NCBI RefSeq assembly: GCF_002885975.1
Contig: NZ_POSP01000003.1
Location: forward strand, 1,240,001-1,304,000
DNA: 64,000 nt
DNA from: Paucibacter aquatile
GTDB lineage: Bacteria; Pseudomonadota; Gammaproteobacteria; Burkholderiales; Burkholderiaceae_C
Direction of reading: 5' to 3'
Shown: piece after piece, positions 1 through 7,970 of the stretch
How the letters are laid out: each line of letters begins with the position of its first letter
Numbering within the stretch: the first letter of the stretch is position 1
Position numbers and translations under genes: made by a program
The notes under the pieces: model-generated
What the model was told of the DNA's origin: nothing
The model's input: the letters and a program-made list of their open reading frames with translations, nothing else
Database searches by the model: none

Positions 1-1344
1 AGTCGCCGTGACGATGTGGCCGCCGCCAGCGATGCGCGCATCTCGGACATCGAAGGCCGGCATCGCCGCGACGCCGCCCTCGCCCTGCGCTGGACGCCGC
101 TCGCAGGCCATCAATTCGACCTGGACTTGCGCAGCGGCGACGAAGATCGTCACGGCCTCGCCGTCGAGCGCAGCGGCAAGAAACGCGTCTATGCCTCGGA
201 CACCGCGCTGCAGCGGCGTCACCGCAGCCTGAGCTGGGAGGCCGACTGGAATGGCAGCGCAGGCGCAAGGGTGAACCGAGTGGATGCAGGGCTGCACAGC
301 TTGCTGCGCCTCTACGACAGTCGCATCGCCATGGAAAACACGCGCAGCAACGGGGTCGCCAGCCTGCGCCCGAACACTTTGAAGGACCAGGTGCTCGAGG
401 GACAATTGAGCGGTCGTGTCGGGGCTCAACAGCTGAGCGCCGGCTTCGAGGCCCGCCAGGAGCGGCTGGACAACGAGGGCCTGCCCGGCGGTAGGGCTTC
501 AGCCCGCCACCACGCGCTCTACGTGCAGGACGAACTCGAGTTCGGCCGTCAGTTCAGCCTGACCGCGGGCCTGCGCCAGGACCAGCACCAGCGCTTTGGC
601 ACCGCCTGGAGTCCGCGCCTCTACGGCGTCTGGCATCTCGCACCCGAGTGGACACTCAAGGGCGGGGCCAGCACCGGCTTCAAGCCGCCCACGATCAAGC
701 AGATCAGCCCCGGTTACCAGGAAGACGAGGGCCCGTACACCTACGTCTCCAACATCGCGCTCAAGCCCGAGAAGAACCGCGGCCTGGAGATCGGCCTGGG
801 CTGGGACCGCCAGGATGCCGGACTGCAGGCCATGCTGTTCGACAACCGCCTGCGCGACCTGATCGTGCCCGTGCTGGTCAGCAGCAGCGGCCCACGCAGC
901 ACCTTCCGCTTCCAGAATGTGGACCGTGCCCGCCTGCGCGGCCTGGAGCTCAGCGCCCGCGCACGCCTCGGCAGTGGCTTCAGCGCCGGCCTCAACTACC
1001 AATACCTCGATGCCCGTGACGGCCAGGATCAGCGGCTTGAAAAACGCCCGCGCCACACCGTGGCAGCCGAACTGGCTTGGGCGCAAGGGCCCTGGCGTGC
1101 TCAGATTCGAACGGAGCGCAGCAGCGGTCAGCTGATGGCGTCCGCCGTTGTTGGCCAGCCCTTGCAGGCCGTGCCGGCCCTGACCCTGAGCGGCGCCAGC
1201 CTGGGCCGCAGCCTGGGCCCCCAGCTCGACCTGGACCTGGGCGTCAGCAATCTGGGCAACAGCGTGCTGTCGCAGCGCTCACCGCTGTTCACCTGGGCCG
1301 AGGCGCCGCGAACCTGGCGCCTGAGCCTGCGCGGACGCTGGTGA
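1..1344 (+). CDS. TonB-dependent outer-membrane receptor, C-terminal part (5' end outside window)
   Basis: The frame is open from base 1 to a TGA at 1342-1344, so the gene begins upstream and about 447 residues are visible. The visible part has the alternating polar/aromatic strands of a TonB-dependent beta-barrel, with typical receptor stretches such as GGASTGFKPPTIKQISP and LKPEKNRGLEIGLGW, where family members read FKAP...L.PE....E.G. It ends in RLSLRGRW, with the terminal aromatic residue expected for BAM-dependent insertion. Receptors of this kind import siderophores, cobalamin or other large ligands across the outer membrane using TonB energy. The plug and TonB box are outside the window, so the substrate cannot be assigned. 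A SirB-family gene follows after 16 bp. Confidence 0.85.
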   Translation, partial: SRRDDVAAASDARISDIEGRHRRDAALALRWTPLAGHQFDLDLRSGDEDRHGLAVERSGKKRVYASDTALQRRHRSLSWEADWNGSAGARVNRVDAGLHSLLRLYDSRIAMENTRSNGVASLRPNTLKDQVLEGQLSGRVGAQQLSAGFEARQERLDNEGLPGGRASARHHALYVQDELEFGRQFSLTAGLRQDQHQRFGTAWSPRLYGVWHLAPEWTLKGGASTGFKPPTIKQISPGYQEDEGPYTYVSNIALKPEKNRGLEIGLGWDRQDAGLQAMLFDNRLRDLIVPVLVSSSGPRSTFRFQNVDRARLRGLELSARARLGSGFSAGLNYQYLDARDGQDQRLEKRPRHTVAAELAWAQGPWRAQIRTERSSGQLMASAVVGQPLQAVPALTLSGASLGRSLGPQLDLDLGVSNLGNSVLSQRSPLFTWAEAPRTWRLSLRGRW

Positions 1345-1360
1345 GCGATGATGGCGGGCC

Positions 1361-1789
1361 ATGAGTTTTCTTGAGCACCTGTCCGCCCTGCTGCAGCTCC
1401 TGCAGTCCCATTACCCGGTCATCAAGCTGGCCCACATCAGCCTGGTCGCCTGCAGCGCCAGCCTGTTCACAGCGCGTGGCTTGGCCGTGTTGGCCGGCGC
1501 TGCCTGGCCCATGCAGAAGGTGGCGCGCCGGCTCAGCGTGCTGATCGATGTGGCCTTGCTGGCCGCGGGCCTCAGCCTCTGGACCCTGCTGGGCCTGAAC
1601 CCTGGCCGGGATCCCTGGCTCGCCAGCAAGCTGAGCCTGCTGCTGCTCTACATCGTGCTGGGCAGCATCGCCCTCAAGCGCGGCCGCAGCCGCGGCCAGC
1701 GCGCGGCAGGCTTGCTGGCCGCACTGCTGGTGCTGGGCTTGATGGTGACCGTGGCGCGTACGCACCACCCGCTGGGCCTGTTCCACTGA
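1361..1789 (+). CDS. SirB-family integral membrane protein
   Basis: The product has 142 residues with about four hydrophobic segments (roughly 20-45, 53-75, 83-105 and 115-135). It matches the SirB (SirB2) family in size and layout, including the early HISLV segment, the central WPMQKVARRLS stretch and the closing ARTHHPLGLF. The family was named from Salmonella, but its biochemical role is not established. It starts 16 bp after the receptor stop and could be co-transcribed with it. It converges with the HPP-CBS gene, 18 bp separating the two stops. Confidence 0.75.
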   Translation: MSFLEHLSALLQLLQSHYPVIKLAHISLVACSASLFTARGLAVLAGAAWPMQKVARRLSVLIDVALLAAGLSLWTLLGLNPGRDPWLASKLSLLLLYIVLGSIALKRGRSRGQRAAGLLAALLVLGLMVTVARTHHPLGLFH

Positions 1790-1807
1790 TGCAGGCGCTG
1801 CGGTCGC

Positions 1808-2938
1808 TCAGGTCGGCTGAGCAGCGCGCAGCAGGCTGCCGGACAGGGCGGCCACCACATCCGACTGGGTGACCATGCCGAGCGGTCGCTGCTGCGCATC
1901 GATCACGGGCAGGTGATGGTGGCCGCTGCTGGCGAAGACCGGGATCAGCTCGGCCAGATGGCGATCGGCCGAGACCACCCGCACCGAACGCGTCATGATC
2001 TGGCCCACCTGCAGGCCGCCGGGCGCCAGAACCGCCGCAGCGTCGAAGCCCGGGCTGCGCAAAAAATCGGCCGGCGTGACGATGCCCACGAGCTCGCCTT
2101 GGGCGTCCACCACGGGCATGGCCTTGATCTTGTGCTGGCGGAACAGAGGCCAGGCCTGAGCCAGCGGCCAGCTGTGCGCCACGGTGATGATGTGCGTGGA
2201 CATGATGTCCCGGGCGCGCAGATCGGCCAGGCGCCGCTGATAGCCCTGCAGCTGGGTGTCTTCAATCAGCGCACGCAACTCGTCGCGACTGATGTCCAGG
2301 ACCTGGTTGTAGCGCGCCAGCACCTGGTCGAGGTCCAGATCGGCCGCCGGCACGGCCGCGGCCGCACGGTGCGGATAGGGCCGCTTTGTGGCCTGGTTGT
2401 AGACCATGCCACAGAGCACCAGCAAGACCGAGTTGAGCAACACCGGCTGCAAGGCAAAAGCGGGGTCGCTGATGCCATTCAAAACCACCAGCAAAGCGCA
2501 AGCCCCGCCCGGCGGATGCAGGCAGCGCAGCGCCATCATGGCCGCGATAGCCGCCCCCACCGCAAGCGCTGCGGTCCACTCCGGCCCGACTTGGAGCTGC
2601 ATGCAGAGCACGGCCACCAGGGCTGACACCGTGTTGCCGCCAATCACGGGCCAGGGCTGGGCCAACGGACTGCCAGGCACGGCGAACACCAGCACCGCGC
2701 TGGCCCCCAGGGGCGCCACCAGCCAAGGGCTGGGCTGAGCGCCGGCCAGCGCGTGGCACAGCCAGGCCGTCAAGCCAATACCCAGACTGGCACCAGCCAC
2801 CACACGCAGGCGCTCGCGGTTGTCGATGGCCAGGGGGCCCGGCAGGAAGGCGCTCAGCCAGGCCAGGCACGCAGCGCGCCAGCCGGCAAGCCTGGCCGTC
2901 CCTGGGCCTGGGCGCGGTGAATTGGAACGATGGGGCAC
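1808..2938 (-). CDS. HPP-family membrane protein with C-terminal tandem CBS domains
   Basis: The product has 376 residues from a GTG start at 2938. That start is preferred because GAGGGAG lies 6 nt upstream; an in-frame TTG at 2956 is the alternative. Residues about 40-190 form four to five hydrophobic segments containing the family signature HPPGG (141-145). A linker follows, then two CBS domains (about 230-370; MSTHIITV...MPVVDAQGELVGIVT and MTRSVRVV...LPVIDAQQRPLGMVT). HPP proteins of cyanobacteria and plastids have been linked to nitrite transport, and CBS pairs commonly bind adenine nucleotides. It is the last gene of a NarX-NarL-like operon (36 bp after the regulator), so an adenylate-gated nitrite or related anion permease is a reasonable inference, but not proven. 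Confidence 0.8.
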   Translation of the reverse strand: MPHRSNSPRPGPGTARLAGWRAACLAWLSAFLPGPLAIDNRERLRVVAGASLGIGLTAWLCHALAGAQPSPWLVAPLGASAVLVFAVPGSPLAQPWPVIGGNTVSALVAVLCMQLQVGPEWTAALAVGAAIAAMMALRCLHPPGGACALLVVLNGISDPAFALQPVLLNSVLLVLCGMVYNQATKRPYPHRAAAAVPAADLDLDQVLARYNQVLDISRDELRALIEDTQLQGYQRRLADLRARDIMSTHIITVAHSWPLAQAWPLFRQHKIKAMPVVDAQGELVGIVTPADFLRSPGFDAAAVLAPGGLQVGQIMTRSVRVVSADRHLAELIPVFASSGHHHLPVIDAQQRPLGMVTQSDVVAALSGSLLRAAQPT

Positions 2939-2974
2939 AGCGACTCCCTCAGGCAAGATGGCTAGGGGAGCGGC

Positions 2975-3676
2975 TCAAAGGCCGCGCTGGCTGGCGAACA
3001 CCGCAGCCTGCACGCGCGAGCTCAGGCCCAGCTTGCGCAGGATGTGCTGCACATGGATCTTCACCGTGGTTTCGGCAATGCCCAGGGCGCGAGCGATCTC
3101 CTTGTTGCTGGCGCCCTTGGCGATATGGGCCAGGATTTCCTGTTCGCGAGGCGAAATCGAAGGAGCAGCCTGGGCCTCGGGCACGACCGGCTCGGCAGTC
3201 GACGGGGCGCCTGCGACCGCAGCAGAAGACTGCCGACCCAGGCTTTGGAACGCGTTGACCAGCTTGCTGGTCATCTCCGGGCTGACGGCCGACTGCCCGG
3301 ACAGCACCTGCAGCAAGGACTGGATCAGCACATCACTGTCCGTGGTCTTGAGCAGGTAGCCGCAAGCGCCCTGGCGCAAGGCCCGGGCCAGGTCGGCCTC
3401 GTCCTCGCTGACGGTCAACATCAACACCCGCGCCGCCGGCGCCACTTCCAACAGGCCAGCCACAGCATCGGCGCCGAGCACGCCGGGCAAATGCTGGTCG
3501 AGCAGGATGACGTCGGGCTGGCACTCGGCCGCCCGACGCTGCGCTTCTGCCGCGTCACCGGCCTCGGCCACCACCTCAAAGCGGCCGTCACCGGCCAGCA
3601 AGGCAATCAGGCCACGGCGAAACAGGCTGTGGTCGTCGACCACCAGGACCCGTGCCTTGGAACTTTCAGCGTTCAT
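2975..3676 (-). CDS. NarL/FixJ-type response regulator
   Basis: The product has 233 residues. The receiver domain has the acidic pair DD at 14-15 and phospho-acceptor D60 in LLDQHLPG. After an Ala/Pro-rich linker, the C-terminal LuxR-type helix-turn-helix (about 168-228) reads SPREQEIL...SNKEIARALGIAETTVKIHV. The ATG overlaps the stop of the upstream sensor kinase (ATGA, 3673-3676), so the two are translationally coupled and are almost certainly cognate partners. The arrangement resembles NarX/NarL or NarQ/NarP, which activate anaerobic nitrate and nitrite respiration genes in response to nitrate/nitrite. The HPP-CBS gene follows in the same operon. Confidence 0.9.
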   Translation of the reverse strand: MNAESSKARVLVVDDHSLFRRGLIALLAGDGRFEVVAEAGDAAEAQRRAAECQPDVILLDQHLPGVLGADAVAGLLEVAPAARVLMLTVSEDEADLARALRQGACGYLLKTTDSDVLIQSLLQVLSGQSAVSPEMTSKLVNAFQSLGRQSSAAVAGAPSTAEPVVPEAQAAPSISPREQEILAHIAKGASNKEIARALGIAETTVKIHVQHILRKLGLSSRVQAAVFASQRGL

Positions 3677-5604
3677 GCATTTCCTTTTTGAATACCGGCG
3701 TCAGCCGACACCAAGGGTTCCAGGCTCAGCACCACGCGGCTGCCCTGCCCCGGCACGGAGCTGACCTCGACCCGGCCGCCGATACGGGCGGCGCGCTCCT
3801 GCATGATGCGCAAGCCGACATGGGTCTCGTCCCAGGCCGCCGCATCGGGCTGGAAGCCACAGCCGTCGTCACGCACTTCAACACGCCAGAAGGGCCGCTG
3901 CTGCACGCTGACCCAGACCCGCCGCGCCTGCGCATGTTTGCGCACATTGGACAGCGCTTCCTGCACCACATGCAGGACCTGCACCTGCACATCGGCCGCC
4001 AGCGGCAGGCCGTCATTGGCCATGGAGAGCTCGCTCTGCAAGCCCGACTGCTGCTCGAACTTGCGCAGGGTGCTCTGCAAAGCGGGAAGGATGTCCTCGC
4101 CGTTGGTGCGGGTGCGGAAATGCAGCAACAAGGCGCGCACATCGGCCAGGCTCTCGCGCACGCCAGCGTCGAGCTCGGCCACGGCCTGGGCCGCCGCCTC
4201 CGGCTGCTGGCGCTCCTGGGCCTGGCGCAAGAGGCTGACCTGGATCTTCAAGAAGGACAGGCTTTGGGCGATGGAGTCGTGCAGCTCGCGTGCCAGCAGG
4301 CCGCGCTCCTCGGCCACAGCAGCCTCGCGCTCCATCGCCGACGCACGCAAGCCCTCGATGGCGCCGGCCAGATGGCTGGCCAGGGTTTCCAGCAGCGCGC
4401 GTTCGTCCGCCGCCAACTCCTTGGGCTGGCGGTAAAAGAGGTTGAGCTCGCCCAGCATGCGCTCATGCAGGCGCACCGGCACGGTGATGACGGCTTGAAA
4501 ACCGGCGCGCTCGCAATGACCGAGCATGGCTCTCGCGTCTGCGTCGGGCCCGTCCTGCAGCGGCAGAATCGGGATCACCCGGGTTTCGGCGCTGTCCAGT
4601 GTCTGACCACAAAAACAAGCACCCGTCGGCACGCACTGCTCTTCGTCCACCAGGGCTTGCGGCAGGCCGTCGGAGGCCAGCAGCAAGTAACGTCGATTGC
4701 CCTCGTCAGACCAGCGCACGGCCGAAGCATCGGCTTGAGCCAAGGCCCGGAGCTGGGTGGCGAAGCCTTGGGCCAGCGTGGGCAGGCTGTCGGCCTTGGA
4801 CACCCAGTCGGCAGCCCGGTAAAGCGCCGCCAGCCGGGTGTTCTGCAGCGCCAGATCCTGGGTCTTGGCGCTCACCTGGGCCTCCAGGTTTTGATACAGG
4901 CCCTGGAGGGTGGCGGCCATGGCGTTGAAGCCTTCTGAAAGGGCGCCGAACTCATCGTGCGAACTGACCGACACCCGCGCCTCCAGATCGCCGCGGCCGA
5001 CCTGAGCCAGGCCCGCATGCAAACGGCTCAATGGCCGCAGGATCAGGCGGTAGCCGGCATACAGCAAGGCAGCGGCGGCCGTCAAAGCCAGGCCGACCAT
5101 GGCGAACTGCAGCCAGTTGAGAAGCGCAGTCAGGCTCGCCAGCTGCGACTCAATCGCCGACACAAAGTCATCGATATGAGCGACAAACTGCGTCGCTCGT
5201 TCCGCGACTTGTTCGGCTTGAGGCGCCGGGCCCGAGGTCCAATCTGAGCGCAAGCGCAACCACTCGTCCTGCACCACGACAAATGCGGCGCGAGTGGCCG
5301 GGTCCTTGGGCAGGGCCAGCGGCCGCGTGGGGTCGCCGCGGCTGAGCAGGAGCAAGCTCTGCTCAAACTGATCAAGCTGGCCCGCAATCAGCGCAGGGTT
5401 GCCGCCCTCCAGAGATTGAGCCAAGCGCCAGGTCTGCATGCGCATGCGGCCGGCTTCGTTGACCGCCGCAGCCCCGCCGTCCAGCTGCCGGGTGAAAGAC
5501 ATCATCAGACCGATGCCACTGAGGGCCAGCAAGAGCAGGCAAGCGCCAATCAGGTTCAGCTTGGCCCCCAATGACCAGGGCAAACGCGGCGAGGAGATAT
5601 TCAT
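3673..5604 (-). CDS. NarX/NarQ-like nitrate/nitrite sensor histidine kinase
   Basis: The product has 643 residues from the ATG at 5604, chosen because the protein then opens with the normal cytoplasmic tail and TM1 (about 15-37). The periplasmic part begins with a P-box-like VNEAGRMRMQTWRLA (48-62), the nitrate/nitrite-binding motif of NarX and NarQ. TM2 is at about 163-187, then HAMP, a GAF-like central module, HisKA_3 with H442 in ARELHDSIAQSLSF, and an HATPase (N-box near 549-556, DDGCGF 579-584). C324, C330, C332 and C364 recall the cysteine-bearing central region of NarX. Unlike NarX, the GAF region is followed directly by the H-box. It is first gene of the kinase-regulator-HPP operon and divergent from an Fnr-type gene. 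Confidence 0.88.
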   Translation of the reverse strand: MNISSPRLPWSLGAKLNLIGACLLLLALSGIGLMMSFTRQLDGGAAAVNEAGRMRMQTWRLAQSLEGGNPALIAGQLDQFEQSLLLLSRGDPTRPLALPKDPATRAAFVVVQDEWLRLRSDWTSGPAPQAEQVAERATQFVAHIDDFVSAIESQLASLTALLNWLQFAMVGLALTAAAALLYAGYRLILRPLSRLHAGLAQVGRGDLEARVSVSSHDEFGALSEGFNAMAATLQGLYQNLEAQVSAKTQDLALQNTRLAALYRAADWVSKADSLPTLAQGFATQLRALAQADASAVRWSDEGNRRYLLLASDGLPQALVDEEQCVPTGACFCGQTLDSAETRVIPILPLQDGPDADARAMLGHCERAGFQAVITVPVRLHERMLGELNLFYRQPKELAADERALLETLASHLAGAIEGLRASAMEREAAVAEERGLLARELHDSIAQSLSFLKIQVSLLRQAQERQQPEAAAQAVAELDAGVRESLADVRALLLHFRTRTNGEDILPALQSTLRKFEQQSGLQSELSMANDGLPLAADVQVQVLHVVQEALSNVRKHAQARRVWVSVQQRPFWRVEVRDDGCGFQPDAAAWDETHVGLRIMQERAARIGGRVEVSSVPGQGSRVVLSLEPLVSADAGIQKGNA

Positions 5605-5870
5605 GAGCTGTGGCGATGGACTTCGAGTCAGACGGCAGGGTCTAGGAACTTGGATGTCCGTCGAGGCAGCGGCCCATGCCTGAACGGCGAGGCAGCAGGT
5701 CCAAGCAGGATCGCATGAGGGAAAGGTGCTGGAAAGCGCTGCATTCTTGCACCAGTTCAAGGTCGAGCGGGGGCCATCGGTGTTCGACTAGAGCCCATCA
5801 CACGCAGGGCCGCATGCAGGCCCGCATGCCGCCCCGGTTTTGCCCTGCAGTCGCCAAAAAGGCCACCATC
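5605..5870. other. Divergent intergenic region between sensor kinase and Fnr-type regulator
   Basis: This 266-bp gap must carry both promoters. I see no clear sigma-70 pair and no perfect Fnr or NarL site. The closest match is TTGCACCAGTTCAA at 5747-5760, which keeps TTG and CAA at the right spacing but has mismatches in the inner bases of both half-sites. Confidence 0.4.
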
Positions 5871-6692
5871 ATGACACCCAGCAGCCATGCATCGCACCCA
5901 AGTCAGCCTCGGTCAGGCCCGGTGCTGCTCCCGCCGACAGCGACGAGCACAGGCCTCATGCCAAGCGCGAGGTCAGGATCGGCCCACCCGTCCCCTGCCC
6001 TGCTCCTGGCTTTGCAGCAGGCATGGCCGGAACTGGCCGGCCATGATGAGATTCTGATCAGGCTGGCCTTATTGGGATGCAGGCACCGCGCGCGGACAGG
6101 CGCGCGCCTTCTGAGCGATGGATTGCGCAACCAGGCGGGCGGCTTGTGGCTGCTAGTCCGCGGCAAGCTCAGCCTGGGCAGACAGGACAACAAAGGGGTT
6201 TGGCGACAGAGCCGGGCCTTGCACGGGGGGCAATGGGTGGACCTGGTCTCAGCCTGGACCCAGGCACCCTTCCCCGAGTCCGCCCTGGCCCTCAGCCCGG
6301 TGGTGGCCTATGAGCTTCCGGCACTGCCCGTGCTGGATCTCTGCCGCCAGCATCCGGTGCTGCTTGCCACCCTGCTGGACAGCCTGAGTCGTAGCGCTTG
6401 TGACGCCCTGGAGTCGCGCCAGGCCCTGGCCACTCAAGACTTCCCCTCACGACTCGCCGAATGGCTGCTTCATGAGTTCATGCTGAAGGGCCAAGGCGAC
6501 TGTCTGACCCTGATCCAGTTCAAACGCGACTTGGCTGCGCAACTGGGCGTGACACCGGAGACCCTGTCCCGCACCCTGCGTCAGTTCCATGAGCAAGGCC
6601 TGATCGTGATGAAGCACAGCCAGCTGCGCTTCCCGGATCCCGCGCGCCTCGCCGCCCTGAGCCAGCGTCCGACCAGTGAGCCCATGAGTTGA
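5871..6692 (+). CDS. Crp/Fnr-family transcriptional regulator with Fnr-type recognition helix
   Basis: The product has 273 residues from the ATG at 5871, which has AAAAAGG 6 nt upstream. An N-terminal tail of about 40 residues precedes a cyclic-nucleotide-binding-like beta-roll (about 60-160), a dimerisation helix, and a winged helix (about 210-260) with LAAQLGVTPETLSRTLRQF. E230, S233 and R234 reproduce the E-x-x-S-R contact motif of FNR, predicting TTGAT-N4-ATCAA sites. The N-terminus has no FNR-like cysteine cluster for a 4Fe-4S centre; the only cysteines are C70, C158, C177 and C211. A haem-based NO sensor of the Dnr/Nnr type is therefore more likely than an oxygen-sensing FNR, given the NnrS/NsrR neighbours. 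The ligand is inferred. Confidence 0.85.
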   Translation: MTPSSHASHPSQPRSGPVLLPPTATSTGLMPSARSGSAHPSPALLLALQQAWPELAGHDEILIRLALLGCRHRARTGARLLSDGLRNQAGGLWLLVRGKLSLGRQDNKGVWRQSRALHGGQWVDLVSAWTQAPFPESALALSPVVAYELPALPVLDLCRQHPVLLATLLDSLSRSACDALESRQALATQDFPSRLAEWLLHEFMLKGQGDCLTLIQFKRDLAAQLGVTPETLSRTLRQFHEQGLIVMKHSQLRFPDPARLAALSQRPTSEPMS

Positions 6693-6748
6693 TGGCAGCC
6701 TTCTGAGACGAATCGGGGCACACAGCCGCGTGGCAATCACCTATCGCT

Positions 6749-7951
6749 TCATCGCTCACGACTCTTCCCTCTCCCTCTTTGTAGCAGCCACGGCCCATAG
6801 CGCAAGCTCCAGGCCAGAGCCAGAACCAGGTAAGCCAGCGCAACTGCAGGCAGCAGGTCTACAAGGCCCGGCCAGACAGGAGCCATCGCGGCAGCCAAAC
6901 GGGCAGCAGTCAGCAACTGCAGCAGGGCTTGCATCAAACTCAAACCTCGGTCGACGGCCACGCTTCGGCCCTGCTGCACCGCACTGACCCGGCTGGCCAT
7001 GGCCAGCAGAGTCGTGCCCATGAATCCGAGCGTCAGCGCATGCAGGGCCGCTACGGCCAGTGCGCGCTGCAGATCCGGGCGGCCCAATCCGGCTCCCCCT
7101 TGCGCCAGCGCGTCCAAGGCCAGGCTGAGACCCAGCCATACATAGCCGGCATGAAGCTGGGCGACCAGGGGCGTGCGTCGGGCGGCCAGCAGTTCGCGCC
7201 GCTGCGCGTCGCGCAAAACAAACACCGCCAGGCACAGCAGTGCCGCAGCAGCCAACAGGTGCATCGGCGCTGGCAGCGGCCAGGCCCAGAGCGCGGCCAG
7301 GTCCAGGCCAGCGCGCAGCAGCAGGCTGAGCAGCAGACCGATCAAGAGGCCTGGCGCGCGTCGGCCTTGCTGGTGCACAAACGGCGTCAAGCGCTGCAAG
7401 GCCAGCATGAAGATGCTGCCGACGCCCAGCCACAAACCCAGGCGCTGAGCCGCCTGCAACAACGTCGCCTGCTCGACCAGCACAGCCAGCGCAGCACACA
7501 GCTGGCACAGGCCGCCCCAGAGCAAGCCGGCGGCTATGCCCCAGGCATGAACTGAAAAGCGTGCACCGTGCCGGGCACAGCGGCGCAGCAGGACCACGGC
7601 GATGCCAAGCATGAACAGGCCCGGCACGGCTGCGAACCCGGCGGCCAGGCCGCGCCGGCCCGCAGCATCGGCCAGCAGCAAGCCCACCCAGGCCAGCCAG
7701 GCGGCCACAGCGGGCAGCAGGAGCCGGCTGCCGTCGAGCGGCTCTTGGTCCAGCCAGCGCGGAAAGCTGGTGCCAGCAAAGCCGGCAATGAACAGCGGCA
7801 TCATGCCCAGACTCATCAGCCAGCCATGCAGGACCGACACCGGCAGCACACCGGCAGGCAGCAGCCACAACAAGCACGCGCTCCACCAGAGTGCGCTGCT
7901 CAGCCACAGCGCAGCGGCAGCCGCGAACAACGGACGGTGGGGCGACAGCAT
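6749..7951 (-). CDS. NnrS-family multi-span membrane protein (second copy)
   Basis: The product has 400 residues, almost entirely hydrophobic, with about 12 predicted transmembrane segments. It carries the NnrS-like C-terminal signature HALTLGFMGTTLLAMASRVS (near 297-316) and conserved histidines in the N-terminal third (HGW, ARHGARFSVHAW). NnrS proteins are haem/copper membrane proteins that relieve nitric-oxide stress and are controlled with denitrification genes. It lies 19 bp downstream of ccoG, the last gene of the NsrR-associated operon. It is divergent in sequence from the other NnrS copy at 9940-11160, so it is probably an old paralogue and not a recent duplicate. It converges with the Crp/Fnr gene. 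Confidence 0.8.
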   Translation of the reverse strand: MLSPHRPLFAAAAALWLSSALWWSACLLWLLPAGVLPVSVLHGWLMSLGMMPLFIAGFAGTSFPRWLDQEPLDGSRLLLPAVAAWLAWVGLLLADAAGRRGLAAGFAAVPGLFMLGIAVVLLRRCARHGARFSVHAWGIAAGLLWGGLCQLCAALAVLVEQATLLQAAQRLGLWLGVGSIFMLALQRLTPFVHQQGRRAPGLLIGLLLSLLLRAGLDLAALWAWPLPAPMHLLAAAALLCLAVFVLRDAQRRELLAARRTPLVAQLHAGYVWLGLSLALDALAQGGAGLGRPDLQRALAVAALHALTLGFMGTTLLAMASRVSAVQQGRSVAVDRGLSLMQALLQLLTAARLAAAMAPVWPGLVDLLPAVALAYLVLALAWSLRYGPWLLQRGRGKSRER

Positions 7952-7970
7952 GTGCAGGCGCCGTCAGAGA

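Noticed and set aside
5747..5760. Fnr-like site TTGCACCAGTTCAA between the sensor kinase and the Fnr-type gene
   Set aside because: The inner bases of both half-sites deviate from TTGAT/ATCAA, so it is too weak to call without a matrix score.
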